From positions 1 through 58,188 of the forward strand of contig JAPUDV010000093.1 in NCBI GenBank assembly GCA_027492875.1: DNA of 58,188 bases. The letters run 5' to 3'. Below, one piece after another: positions 8,252-16,907 of this stretch. The translations under genes were made by a program, and so were the position numbers. The DNA comes from Candidatus Competibacteraceae bacterium (lineage in GTDB: Bacteria; Pseudomonadota; Gammaproteobacteria; Competibacterales; Competibacteraceae). Position 1 is the first letter of the stretch. Each line of letters begins with the position of its first letter. The notes beneath the pieces were generated by a model that saw only the letters and a program-made list of their open reading frames with translations, was not told the origin of the DNA and ran no database searches.

Positions 8252-8601
8252 TTATCGTTTCCTTGCGGTTGGCATGTTGGGTCGCCGTTGCGCGTGAATG
8301 CAGCAAAATCCAAGCCAGTTGAAGACCGAGAAACGATGGCCGCGGCCAACCCGGCGGCGCGGCAAAAAAATGCAATGGCGACCTTCATGGAAATGTGGGG
8401 GCGGGCAGGCGGTGGTGGACGGTGAAGCCGGCCTGGATGCACGGTGATGGCGCATGAAGCGCCGCCTTGCACTACTCGGGTGCAACATGGTGAATTATAA
8501 ACAAACTTTTCCAGTCTGACGCAGCGCCACCGGCATTGGCCAAGCCGGGTTGTTCCCGCATAATGCGCGCCACGATTGTAGCCGACTGTGAAGGATAGGC
8601 C
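8252..8601. other. Divergent intergenic region of the amidoligase module
   Basis: 350 bases between two divergent genes. I see no convincing coding sequence. It holds a plausible promoter for the rightward gene (8536-8564) and the ribosome site AAGGA at 8591-8595 for it. The middle is GC-rich without a clear repeat; a leftward promoter could not be singled out. Confidence 0.6.
8536..8564 (+). promoter_or_regulatory. Candidate sigma70 promoter for the transglutaminase-DUF2126 gene
   Basis: TTGGCC at 8536-8541, a 17-base spacer and CATAAT at 8559-8564, 37 bases before the ATG. The spacing is ideal and the boxes are close to consensus; no experimental support. Confidence 0.45.
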
Positions 8602-11600
8602 ATGGCCATACGTATTGCTCTCCACCACCAGACCTCGTATCGATTCGATCGCGCCGTCAATGTGTCGCCGCACGTGATTCGCCTGCGCCCGGCGTCGCAC
8701 ACGCGCACCCCGATCCATGCCTATTCGCTCAAGATCGAGCCGGCCCAGCACTTTATCAATTGGATGCAGGACCCCTTCGGCAATTTCCAGGCCCGGTTGG
8801 TGTTTCCGGAAAAGGTCCGGGAACTGAGCCTGACCGTCGATCTGGTGGCCGAGATGACGGTCATCAATCCCTTCGATTTCTTCGTCGAAAGCTACGCCGA
8901 GAAGTATCCCTTTACCTACGAACCCACGCTGCGCCGGGAGTTGGCGCCCTATCTCGAAACACAGGAAAACGGCCCACTGCTGAACGCCTGGCTGGCTGGC
9001 GTTGACCGCAAGCCCCAGACGATCGTCGATTTCCTGGTCGAACTCAACCGGCGACTGGGCCAGGACATCGGCTATATCATCCGCATGGAAGCGGGGGTGC
9101 AGACCAGCGAGGAAACCCTGACCAAGCGCAGCGGCTCCTGCCGCGATTCGGCTTGGCTGCTGGTGCAGATTATGCGGCATCTGGGTTTGGCGGCGCGTTT
9201 CGTCTCCGGCTATCTGATCCAGTTGACCGCCGACATCAAGTCGCTGGATGGCCCTTCCGGTACCGAGATCGATTTCACCGACCTGCACGCCTGGGCCGAG
9301 GTCTTCGTGCCGGGCGCGGGCTGGATCGGGTTGGACCCGACCTCCGGTCTGCTCGCTGGCGAGGGTCACATCCCGCTGGCCTGCACCCCGACTCCGCCCA
9401 GCGCCGCGCCGGTCACCGGTTGCACCGACCCGTGCGAAACAGAATTCGGTTTCGACATGAAAGTGACCCGTATCCACGAGGACCCGCGTGTCACCAAGCC
9501 CTACACCGAGGAGCAATGGCAGACCATCGAGGCGCTGGGCCACGACGTGGACGCGAAATTGCGGTCGGGCGACGTGCGGCTGACCATGGGCGGCGAGCCG
9601 ACCTTCGTGTCCATCGACGACATGGATGGGGCGGAATGGACGATTGCGGCGGTGGGGCCGACCAAGCGCATGCTGGCCGGCCGGTTGTTGAAGAAACTGC
9701 GCGACCGCTTTGCGCCCAATGGTTTCCTGCACTACAGCCAGGGTAAATGGTATCCGGGTGAATCGTTGCCGCGCTGGGCGCTGTCCTGCTATTGGCGCAG
9801 CGATGGTCTGCCGCTGTGGCAGGACCCGCGCTGGATCGCCGATGACGAGACGCCGCAAGGGTTCGGCCCGGAGCAGGCGCTGACCTTCGCGCGGGAACTG
9901 ACCCGGCGTCTGGGCGTGAGCGCCGAGCGCCTGATTCCTGGCTACGAGGATGTGTATTACTACCTATGGAAGGAACGCACCCTGCCGGTCAACGTCGATC
10001 CGTTGAAATATGACCTCAAGGACGATGAAGAGCGCCGGCGGCTGGCGATCCTGCTGGAGCGGGGTTTGAACGCTATTACCGGTTATACGCTGCCGATTCG
10101 TTGGCACGAAGCGCCGGATGGCGGGCGATGGATGAGCGGACCATGGGCGCTGCGCCGCGAACATTTGTATCTTATCCCCGGCGATTCACCGATGGGTTAC
10201 CGCCTGCCGCTGGCGGCGTTGCCCCAGGTTGGGGAAACCGACCGCGAAGTGCCCCATCCGCAGTCGCTGTTCGAGTTCCGCACCGCGCTGGGCGATGTCC
10301 ACGGCGAGGTGATGCGCCGCTATAGCGAATTTCTGAAGGGTCGAGCGGAGGCATCGCACGGCGATTTTCAGGAACAACCGGAGGCGGAGGCGGATACCCA
10401 GTCAGTGATCCATACCTCCTTGTGCGTGGAGCCGCGTGAAGGTCACCTCTACGTCTTCATGCCGCCGCTGGGGCAGTTGGAGCATTATCTGGATCTGCTG
10501 GCCTGCATCGAGCAGACCGCCGCCGATCTGGAAATGCCGGTGTTGGTCGAGGGTTACGCGCCGCCATCCGATTGGCGGGTGCGCAAGTTCGCCGTGACTC
10601 CGGACCCCGGCGTGATCGAGGTCAATATCCATCCTGCCGGCGACTGGGACGAACTGAAGCGTAATATCGAGGGGTTGTACGAGGACGCGCGCCAGTCGCG
10701 GCTCGGTACGGAGAAGTTCATGCTGGACGGGCGCCATACCGGCACCGGTGGCGGCAACCACGTCACCCTGGGCGGCGCCACGCCGAGCGACAGTCCATTC
10801 CTGCGCAGGCCCGATCTGTTGCGCAGCCTGCTCGCCTACTGGCAGCATCATCCCAGCCTGTCCACGCTGTTCTCCGGGCTGTTCATCGGCCCGACCAGCC
10901 AGGCGCCGCGGGTGGATGAGGCCCGCAACGACAGCCTGTACGAGTTGGAAATCGCCTTCCAGCAGATGCCGGCCGGCGAAGTGCCGCAACCGTGGCTGGT
11001 GGATCGGTTGCTGCGCAATCTATTGGTGGACCTGAGCGGCAATACCCACCGTGCCGAATTCTGCATCGATAAGCTGTACTCGCCGGATTCGGCCACCGGG
11101 CGGCTGGGTCTGGTGGAAATGCGCGCCTTCGAGATGCCGCCGCACGCCCGCATGAGCCTGATGCAGATGCTGCTGCTGCGCGGGTTGGTGGCGCGGTTCT
11201 GGGAGCAGTCCTACCCGAACCGGAAACTGGCGCGCTGGGGCACGCGGATTCACGATCAGTTCATGCTGCCGCACTACGTATGGGCGGATTTCCAGGACGT
11301 GATCGGCGAATTGAACGATGCCGGCTATCCGTTCGCGAGCGACTGGTTCCTGCCGTTCTTCGAGTTCCGCTTTCCGCACTATGGCAACATCGTCCATCGC
11401 GACATCGATCTGGAATTGCGCCAGGCGCTGGAACCGTGGCATGTGCTGGGCGAAGAGCAGGCCCTGGGCGGCACTGCCCGTTATGTCGATTCCTCGGTGG
11501 AACGGCTTCAGGTCAAGGTGAGCGGCATGGTCGGCGAGCGGCACGTCGTGGCCTGCAACGGCCGGCGGGTGCCGCTGCGCCCGACCGGGATTCCGGGCGA

Positions 11601-11916
11601 ATTCGTGGCTGGGGTGCGTTACCGCGCCTGGCAGCCGCCGTCGGCACTGCACCCGACCATCCCGGTTCACGCGCCACTGGTGTTCGATCTGGTGGATACC
11701 TGGAACCAGCGTTCCATCGGCGGTTGCACCTACCATGTTCAGCATCCGGGTGGCCGCAATCCCGACACTTTCCCCGTCAACGCCAACGAGGCGGAGGCGC
11801 GGCGTTTCGCCCGATTCTGGCCGTATGGTCATACCCCGGGATCGATGGTGGCGCCGGCCGAGGAGCCCAACCCCAACTTTCCATGTACCTTGGATTTGCG
11901 GCGGCGGGGAGATTGA
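8602..11916 (+). CDS. Transglutaminase-like protein with large DUF2126 domain
   Basis: 1104 residues. Residues 1-90 form the N-terminal beta domain (ALHHQTSYRFDR start) typical of bacterial transglutaminase-like proteins. The papain-like catalytic triad is complete: Cys180 in KRSGSCRDSAW, His229 in DLHAWAEVF and Asp245 in GLDPTSGL. From about residue 320 the DUF2126 region begins with LTMGGEPTFVSIDD and runs to the end, including DGRHTGTGGGNHVTLGG and LVEMRAFEMPPHARMSLM. DUF2126 is possibly a glutamine-synthetase-like or COOH-NH2 ligase fold; I infer an amidoligase role. No signal peptide. The gene diverges from the ATP-grasp/alpha-E pair, the usual partners, so all three likely synthesise or modify a peptide-like metabolite. 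Start supported by AAGGA seven bases upstream. Confidence 0.92.
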   Translation: MAIRIALHHQTSYRFDRAVNVSPHVIRLRPASHTRTPIHAYSLKIEPAQHFINWMQDPFGNFQARLVFPEKVRELSLTVDLVAEMTVINPFDFFVESYAEKYPFTYEPTLRRELAPYLETQENGPLLNAWLAGVDRKPQTIVDFLVELNRRLGQDIGYIIRMEAGVQTSEETLTKRSGSCRDSAWLLVQIMRHLGLAARFVSGYLIQLTADIKSLDGPSGTEIDFTDLHAWAEVFVPGAGWIGLDPTSGLLAGEGHIPLACTPTPPSAAPVTGCTDPCETEFGFDMKVTRIHEDPRVTKPYTEEQWQTIEALGHDVDAKLRSGDVRLTMGGEPTFVSIDDMDGAEWTIAAVGPTKRMLAGRLLKKLRDRFAPNGFLHYSQGKWYPGESLPRWALSCYWRSDGLPLWQDPRWIADDETPQGFGPEQALTFARELTRRLGVSAERLIPGYEDVYYYLWKERTLPVNVDPLKYDLKDDEERRRLAILLERGLNAITGYTLPIRWHEAPDGGRWMSGPWALRREHLYLIPGDSPMGYRLPLAALPQVGETDREVPHPQSLFEFRTALGDVHGEVMRRYSEFLKGRAEASHGDFQEQPEAEADTQSVIHTSLCVEPREGHLYVFMPPLGQLEHYLDLLACIEQTAADLEMPVLVEGYAPPSDWRVRKFAVTPDPGVIEVNIHPAGDWDELKRNIEGLYEDARQSRLGTEKFMLDGRHTGTGGGNHVTLGGATPSDSPFLRRPDLLRSLLAYWQHHPSLSTLFSGLFIGPTSQAPRVDEARNDSLYELEIAFQQMPAGEVPQPWLVDRLLRNLLVDLSGNTHRAEFCIDKLYSPDSATGRLGLVEMRAFEMPPHARMSLMQMLLLRGLVARFWEQSYPNRKLARWGTRIHDQFMLPHYVWADFQDVIGELNDAGYPFASDWFLPFFEFRFPHYGNIVHRDIDLELRQALEPWHVLGEEQALGGTARYVDSSVERLQVKVSGMVGERHVVACNGRRVPLRPTGIPGEFVAGVRYRAWQPPSALHPTIPVHAPLVFDLVDTWNQRSIGGCTYHVQHPGGRNPDTFPVNANEAEARRFARFWPYGHTPGSMVAPAEEPNPNFPCTLDLRRRGD

Positions 11917-11970
11917 CGGTCTTTCCGGGGACCTTATCCCATCGGCCGGCCTTGGCCTCATCAGCGCTGG

Positions 11971-11989
11971 GTCGGCGCGCAGCGCCGAC
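11971..11989. other. Strong hairpin after the transglutaminase gene
   Basis: GTCGGCGC at 11971-11978 pairs perfectly with GCGCCGAC at 11982-11989 around a three-base loop. It lies 55 bases after the stop codon but has no T tract, so it may be an mRNA-stabilising or weak termination structure rather than a canonical terminator. Confidence 0.5.
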
Positions 11990-12079
11990 GAACAGGGGAT
12001 CGCCAGCGATTTGGGCTAGGTGAAAACCATTACGCTATTGATATTTTATGCCAGATATGGTTTACAGTTACGGTGATTG

Positions 12080-12123
12080 TTAAAACATCAGAACCGAGTA
12101 AGCTCTGACTTTTTGATGTTTTT
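12080..12123 (+). promoter_or_regulatory. Inverted repeat upstream of the XRE regulator
   Basis: AAAACATCA at 12082-12090 is the exact inverse of TGATGTTTT at 12114-12122, with a smaller GAG/CTC pairing inside. The AT-rich element ends 39 bases before the regulator's ATG. It could be the operator for autoregulation or a terminator for rightward transcription (T run at 12119-12123). Which one cannot be decided from sequence alone. Confidence 0.45.
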
Positions 12124-12161
12124 AAGATCATTTTCCGTTGACGTAAAAGGCGCGCTCTGGC

Positions 12162-12566
12162 ATGGAATCGAACTGGCAGTTAACTGTTGATCGACAGGAT
12201 GATGACGCAAGGGCCAAGAGTTTTGGAACGCATCTCCGACGGCTTCGCGAACAACGCCGGGCGGTGAACCGCCGCTACTCGGTACGGCAGACGGCCGAGC
12301 GGATCGGAGTGGAGCCGACCTTCTTGAGCAAGATCGAGCGAGGGGAGGCTTACCCGCCGGAGGAAGAGACGGTGCGGCGGTTGGCGGCGGATCTGGGGGA
12401 AGATGCGGATTTGCTGCTGGCGCAGGCGGGCCTGGTGGCCGGCGATGTTCTTGAGACCATCATCATGCGGCCGATTCTGTTCGCCGAGCTGATTCGGGGA
12501 TTGAGCGATGTGTCCGACCAGGAGTTGTTGGCCCTGGTGCATAGGGTTCGCAACGGTGCGGGATAG
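12162..12566 (+). CDS. XRE-family helix-turn-helix transcriptional regulator
   Basis: 134 residues. The DNA-binding domain covers about residues 20-85: FGTHLRRLREQRR, then YSVRQTAERIGVEPTFLSKIERG, the canonical Cro/C1 helix-turn-helix with recognition helix around PTFLSKIER, then ETVRRLAADLG. The remainder is a short hydrophobic helical tail, suggesting dimerisation (FAELIRGLSDVSDQELLAL) rather than ligand binding. The gene stands alone between the transglutaminase gene and a polysaccharide deacetylase, with an AT-rich inverted repeat upstream that may be its own operator. The target is unknown. No strong ribosome-binding site is visible. Confidence 0.88.
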   Translation: MESNWQLTVDRQDDDARAKSFGTHLRRLREQRRAVNRRYSVRQTAERIGVEPTFLSKIERGEAYPPEEETVRRLAADLGEDADLLLAQAGLVAGDVLETIIMRPILFAELIRGLSDVSDQELLALVHRVRNGAG

Positions 12567-12633
12567 AGGCACGGCGGCTGACGAGACGATCCCACATCCG
12601 TTCGCCGGGTGGATGGACGCTTTGATGCCTGTA

Positions 12634-12677
12634 CGAAAACTCCCTTTCCCCATGGGAGAAGGGTTGGAGGCGAGGGT
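12634..12677 (+). repeat. REP-like intergenic repeat, copy 1
   Basis: Begins CGAAAACTCCC and ends GGCGAGGGT, with a C-rich then G-rich centre able to fold back (CTCCC with GGGAG). The same opening and ending occur at 34629-34670 between gatA and gatC. The pattern resembles the dispersed CTCCC...GGGAG palindromes common in gammaproteobacterial intergenic DNA. Confidence 0.55.
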
Positions 12678-12729
12678 TGTTTTTCAACACCTTGAATCTC
12701 CTTAATTTGCCGTGGCGCGCGGGTGATGG

Positions 12730-13377
12730 ATGAAGGTGATCCAGAGTTGGGATGATGGCGTGGTGGATGATATCCGGCTGGCGGATTTGATGCGCCTCCA
12801 CCAGGCCAACGCCACTTTTAACCTGAATCCCGGCTTACACCCAGCGGAGCGTTCATTCAGTTGGCGTTACGGCGACAAGGAAGTCTGGCGAGTCGGTCGC
12901 GACGAACTGGTCGAGGTCTACGCCGGCTTCGAGATCGCCAATCATTCCCTGAGCCATCCCAACCTGCCCGACCTGCTTCCCGCCGAGCTGGAGCGTGAGG
13001 TGCGGGACAGCCGGCGGATCCTGCAAGAGTGGTTTCAGCAGCCGGTGCGCGGTTTTTGCTATCCCTTCGGCGGGGTCAACCCGGCGGTCAAGGACGCGGT
13101 GCGCGCCGCCGGTCATGGTTACGCCCGCACCGTGACCGAACGCGAGCCGGTGTTTCCGCCAGCCGATCCCTTCGAATTCGGAGTGAGCTGCCGATTTGCC
13201 GATCCCTTGTTCTGGACCCGTTACGAACGCGCCAAGGCGTTAAATGGCGTGTTTTTCTTCTGGGGCCACAGCTACGAACTGCTCGACGAGTCGATGTGGG
13301 CCGATCTGGAACATAAAATCGCCCGGATCAGCGCCGATCCGGCAGCGGAATGGACTCGCATTGAAACCTTATTCTGA
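12730..13377 (+). CDS. Polysaccharide deacetylase (NodB-homology) family protein
   Basis: 215 residues forming a compact NodB-like (CE4) domain: SWDDGVVDD at the N-terminus supplies the two catalytic/metal aspartates, FEIANHSLSHPNL supplies the paired metal-binding histidines (HSxSH), and RGFCYPFGGVN is the family's R-x-PY/F-G block; FFWGHSYELL near the end supplies the late His. Such enzymes remove acetyl or related groups from polysaccharides. No signal peptide is present, so it is predicted cytosolic, unlike many cell-wall deacetylases; an O-linked or nucleotide-sugar substrate is possible. It stands alone and converges with the MacB-like permease gene. Confidence 0.87.
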   Translation: MKVIQSWDDGVVDDIRLADLMRLHQANATFNLNPGLHPAERSFSWRYGDKEVWRVGRDELVEVYAGFEIANHSLSHPNLPDLLPAELEREVRDSRRILQEWFQQPVRGFCYPFGGVNPAVKDAVRAAGHGYARTVTEREPVFPPADPFEFGVSCRFADPLFWTRYERAKALNGVFFFWGHSYELLDESMWADLEHKIARISADPAAEWTRIETLF

Positions 13378-13435
13378 GCGCCCCCGCATCGGTGCGCGCT
13401 CATCCACGATCCGAGTCCGTCCCACCCGATGACGT

Positions 13436-14644
13436 TCACTCGTGCCGTAGCGCCTCGATGGGATCGAGCCGCGCGGCGTGGCGGGCCGGGAAATAGCCGA
13501 AGATCACCCCAATCGCCGCCGAAAACAGGAACGACAGCAGATTGATTCCTGGATCGAACAGATAGGGCACCTGCATGACCCCGGCCAGCCCCATCGAAGC
13601 CAGCGTCGCCAGCGCGATGCCGACGATGCCGCCCAGCGACGACAGCGCCACCGCCTCAACCAGAAATTGCAGCAGCACCTCCCGCTCCAGCGCGCCGATG
13701 GCCAGCCGGATGCCGATTTCGCGAGTGCGCTCGGTCACCGACACCAGCATGATGTTCATGATGCCGATGCCGCCCACCAGCAGGCTGACCGCCGCCACCG
13801 CGCCCAGCAGCATGGTCAGAACCTTGGTCGTGCCGGTCATGGTTTCGGCGATCTGCCGGGTGTCGAGGATGGAAAAATTATCGTCCTCGCTGGCGGTGAT
13901 CTTGCGGCGCTCGCGCATCAGCGACCGCAGGTCGGCCATGACCTGATCGGTGCTGGCGCCGTCTCGCACCGAAACCATGAGGGTGTTGACATCCTGATTG
14001 CCGGTCAGGCGGCGTTGCAAGGTCCGCAGTGGCATCACGACGATGTCGTCCTGATCCATGCCCATGGCGGACTGGCCCTTGGATGCCAGCACGCCGATCA
14101 CCTCGCAGGCGAAATTCTTGATTCGCAGCTCGTCGCCGAGCGGGATTCGCCGGCCGAACAATTGCTTGCGCACCGTCTCGCCGATCAGGCAGACGGCCTT
14201 GCCGGCCCGCTGCTCGGCCTCGGTGAAGACTCGTCCCCCGGCCAGCCGCCAGTTGCCGGCGCTGAAATAGGCGTCGGTGCTGCCGGTAACCACGGTGGAC
14301 CAGTTGTTGGCCGCGTACACCACCGTCACCGACGTGTTGGTGGTGGGGGCGACGGCGTTGAGTCCGCCGATCTGCGCCAGGATCGCCTCGGCGTCGCTGG
14401 CTTTGAATCTGGGCGCGCCCGCCGAATCCCGTCCGGGACCGAGCCGCTGACCGGGACGCACCATGAGTAGATTGCTGCCGAGACTGGCGATCTGATCCGC
14501 GACCATGCGGGTGGCGCCATTGCCGAGCGTGACCATGATGATCACCGCGCTGACGCCGATCACGATGCCGAGGATGGTCAGGAACGACCGCAGCAAATTG
14601 CGCCGAATCGCGCGCAAGGCCAACAGAATGCTGCTCCAGAACAT
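13436..14644 (-). CDS. MacB-like ABC transporter permease (FtsX fold)
   Basis: 402 residues: N-terminal membrane helix in the block LRSFLTILGIVIGVSAVIIM, a long periplasmic MacB_PCD domain (about 45-240, opening GNGATRMVADQI), then three C-terminal helices starting at GTTKVLTMLLGAVAAVSLLVGGIGIMNIML (two pieces) and ending with the FtsX motif YFPARHAARLDPIEALRHE. This is the permease of a mechanotransmission-type ABC exporter for antibiotics, peptides or lipoproteins. Here the ATPase is a separate polypeptide (next gene) rather than fused as in E. coli MacB. It overlaps the ATPase gene by an ATGA. Confidence 0.92.
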   Translation of the reverse strand: MFWSSILLALRAIRRNLLRSFLTILGIVIGVSAVIIMVTLGNGATRMVADQIASLGSNLLMVRPGQRLGPGRDSAGAPRFKASDAEAILAQIGGLNAVAPTTNTSVTVVYAANNWSTVVTGSTDAYFSAGNWRLAGGRVFTEAEQRAGKAVCLIGETVRKQLFGRRIPLGDELRIKNFACEVIGVLASKGQSAMGMDQDDIVVMPLRTLQRRLTGNQDVNTLMVSVRDGASTDQVMADLRSLMRERRKITASEDDNFSILDTRQIAETMTGTTKVLTMLLGAVAAVSLLVGGIGIMNIMLVSVTERTREIGIRLAIGALEREVLLQFLVEAVALSSLGGIVGIALATLASMGLAGVMQVPYLFDPGINLLSFLFSAAIGVIFGYFPARHAARLDPIEALRHE

Positions 14645-15408
14645 CAGCGGCTTTCCCCATTGTGGCGATCGGAATCGACTTGGCCATCCAGAAAGCGAAC
14701 GATGCGCTTCGCGTAGTGCGCCATGTCGGGCTCGTGGGTCACCATCAGCACGGTGATGTCCCGGTCACGATTCAGAGCGACCAGCAAATCCATGATCTCG
14801 TGGCCGCGCTGGCTGTCGAGGTTGCCGGTCGGTTCGTCGGCCAGCAGGATGGTCGGATCGGTCACGATGGCCCTGGCGATGGCGACCCGCTGTTGTTGGC
14901 CGCCGGACAGTTCGGCGGGCGTGTGTTTTTCCCACTGCCGCAGGCCGACCGCGTCGAGCGCCGCGCGCGCCCTGGCGTGGCGGGAGGCGCGCGGTTCGCC
15001 ACGATACACCAGGGGCAGCTCGACGTTTTCCAGCGCGGTGGTTCGGGCCAGCAGGTTGAAGCCCTGAAACACGAAACCGAGGTAATGACGGCGCAGCAGG
15101 GCGCGCTGATTGCGGGACAGTCGCTCGACATGCAGGCCGCGAAACGCATAGGCCCCCGAGGTCGGGCTGTCCAGACAGCCGAGGATATTCATCGCGGTGG
15201 ATTTGCCGGAACCGCTCGGCCCCATGATGGCGACGAAATCGCCGGAGTCGATGCACAGATTCACCCCGCGCAAGGCGTGAAACTCCGTCGTTCCCTGTCC
15301 GTACACCTTGGTCACGTCCCGCAGCTCGATCAACCGAGCATTCGGCGCTCGTTCACTCTCCTCGCCCGCTTGCAGGCGAAAGGTTGGGGGTGAACGCGGG
15401 GCGCTCAT
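14644..15408 (-). CDS. MacB/LolD-type ABC transporter ATP-binding protein
   Basis: 254 residues with all nucleotide-binding motifs: Walker A GPSGSGKSTAMN, Q-loop VFQGFNLL, signature LSGGQQQRVAIARA, Walker B ILLADEPTGNLD and the H-loop VMVTHEPDMA read as VLMVTHEPDMA. Sequence style is that of the MacB/LolD/FtsE group (NILGCLDSPTSG). Start ATG 15408 overlaps the adaptor gene's stop by ATGA; longer in-frame extensions run back into the adaptor gene and are not credible. Energises export through the downstream FtsX-type permease and upstream HlyD-type adaptor. Confidence 0.93.
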   Translation of the reverse strand: MSAPRSPPTFRLQAGEESERAPNARLIELRDVTKVYGQGTTEFHALRGVNLCIDSGDFVAIMGPSGSGKSTAMNILGCLDSPTSGAYAFRGLHVERLSRNQRALLRRHYLGFVFQGFNLLARTTALENVELPLVYRGEPRASRHARARAALDAVGLRQWEKHTPAELSGGQQQRVAIARAIVTDPTILLADEPTGNLDSQRGHEIMDLLVALNRDRDITVLMVTHEPDMAHYAKRIVRFLDGQVDSDRHNGESR

Positions 15409-16700
15409 CGCGTCGCCCCCAAACTGGCGGTAATGACGGGCAGACCCGGTTCCAGGCTCTCGCCCGTCACCTCGGTCATGCGGCCGTCGCTGCTGCCGAC
15501 GGTTACCGGCACGGCGACCGGCTGGCCGTCGCGCAGCACCCAAACCCGTTGCGTGGCGTCCTTGGCGGTCGCCGGCTTCGCGGATCGGTTCGATGTGGAG
15601 CGCGGGGGACGGGGCAGCAGGCTGGCCACCAGACCGCCGCCGGTCGGGCGGGCTTCCGCCGGCTTCGGCGGCGTAAAACGTAACGCCGCGTTTGGCACGA
15701 GCAGCGCGTTATCGCGTTCGGCGGTGACCATCTCGGCGGTGGCGGTCATGCCGGGACGCAGGCTGAGATCGTCGTTGTCCACGTTGAGAATGGCCTTGTA
15801 GGTCACCACGTTGTTGACCGTCTCCGCGCCGAACCGCACCAGGCTGATGCGGGCGGGAAACCGCCGGTTGGGATAGGCGTCCACGGTGAACGTGGCCGAC
15901 TGCCCTTCACGCACCTGGCCGACGTCGGCTTCGTCCACATCCACCTGCAATTCCATCTGTGCCAGATTTTCAGCGAGGGTGAACAGCACCGGCGCTTGCA
16001 GCGAGGCCGCCACGGTCTGTCCCGGTTCCACCGAGCGCGCGAGCACCACGCCGTCGATGGGGGAACGGATCGATGCCTTGGTCAGATCGGTTTCGCTGGA
16101 GCGGAGCGTGGCGCGGGTTTCGTCCACGGCCGCCCGCGCGCCGACCTCGTCGGCAACGGCGCGTTCCAGCGTGGCCTCGGCGGTTTCCAGTTCGGATGGC
16201 GAGGGGACCCTGCCGCCGCTCAGTTTGGCCATCTGTCGCAGTCGCCCGAGATTCGCGCGGGTTTCCTTGACGGTCGCCATGGCCTGCAACACCTTGGCTT
16301 CGGCCGAGGCCAGCGTCGCTTTCGCCTTCGCGACTTGATCCTGGAGTTTGCTGAGATTCAGGCGAGCGAGTACCTGCCCTTTTTTGACCCGGTCGTTGTA
16401 GTCCACGAACACCGTTTCGATGGTGCCGGACAATTCACTGCTCACATCGACTTTATTGACCGGCGCCAATTTGCCCGTCGCCGATACGGTCACCCGCAAG
16501 TGGCCCCGGCCGACCGGTTCGGTCTGGTACTTCGGCGTGGCGTCCGCGTTGGGATCGGACCGGAAAAACATGAACCCGCCGCCGGCCAGGGCGAGCGCAA
16601 CCGCCGCGATCAGCCAGCGAGCGCCAAAGCGGCGGCGCGTCGGTTCCGAATCGATGATTTTCGCCAGTTCGGTATCCGCGACGGAGAAGGTGTTGCTCAT
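15405..16700 (-). CDS. MacA-like periplasmic adaptor (HlyD family)
   Basis: 431 residues. One membrane anchor at about 29-47 (WLIAAVALALAGGGFMFF), then a lipoyl-like half domain (GTIETVFVDYNDRVKKGQVLA), a long coiled-coil hairpin (about 110-200, rich in Ala/Lys/Glu), the second lipoyl half (IRSPIDGVVLARSVEPGQTV) and beta-barrel and membrane-proximal domains. A Pro/Arg-rich insert around 340-375 is unusual. It links the ABC permease to an outer-membrane channel; the first gene of the remaining macAB-like unit. Its start overlaps the stop of a truncated outer-membrane efflux gene by ATGA, which shows that the operon once had its channel gene in front. Confidence 0.92.
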   Translation of the reverse strand: MSNTFSVADTELAKIIDSEPTRRRFGARWLIAAVALALAGGGFMFFRSDPNADATPKYQTEPVGRGHLRVTVSATGKLAPVNKVDVSSELSGTIETVFVDYNDRVKKGQVLARLNLSKLQDQVAKAKATLASAEAKVLQAMATVKETRANLGRLRQMAKLSGGRVPSPSELETAEATLERAVADEVGARAAVDETRATLRSSETDLTKASIRSPIDGVVLARSVEPGQTVAASLQAPVLFTLAENLAQMELQVDVDEADVGQVREGQSATFTVDAYPNRRFPARISLVRFGAETVNNVVTYKAILNVDNDDLSLRPGMTATAEMVTAERDNALLVPNAALRFTPPKPAEARPTGGGLVASLLPRPPRSTSNRSAKPATAKDATQRVWVLRDGQPVAVPVTVGSSDGRMTEVTGESLEPGLPVITASLGATR

Positions 16701-16860
16701 GACGATGTTTCCGCTGTGATGGCGACGTTGGAGGCGGACGCCGGCGGCCAGCCGCCGCCCAGCGCCTTGTAAAGCGGGATCGGGGCGGAGACGTCTTCGG
16801 CCTCGCTGGGATCCGAGTGAGAGGATAAGGCCACCCGCGTCAGCGCCGATCCGGCGGCGT
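16697..16860 (-). pseudogene. C-terminal stub of a TolC/NodT-type outer-membrane efflux protein
   Basis: Upstream of the adaptor gene and in an open frame ending TGA 16697-16699 (overlapping the adaptor ATG), the translation ends PIPLYKALGGGWPPASAS. The LYKALGGGW block is the usual C-terminus of NodT/CusC-family outer-membrane efflux lipoproteins. Everything N-terminal to about residue -45 is gone; the frame runs into the 3' end of the DUF4239 gene. The remnant is about 50 codons at most, so the tripartite exporter here lacks its own channel and would need one encoded elsewhere. Confidence 0.7.
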
Positions 16861-16907
16861 GGGCGAATTTCGAAATTCCGTTCGCGGGCGCGGATGGCGG
16901 ATCGGCG

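Noticed and set aside
8248..9858. 536-codon minus-strand open frame
   Set aside because: Spans the divergent promoter and the antisense of the transglutaminase gene; no family features.
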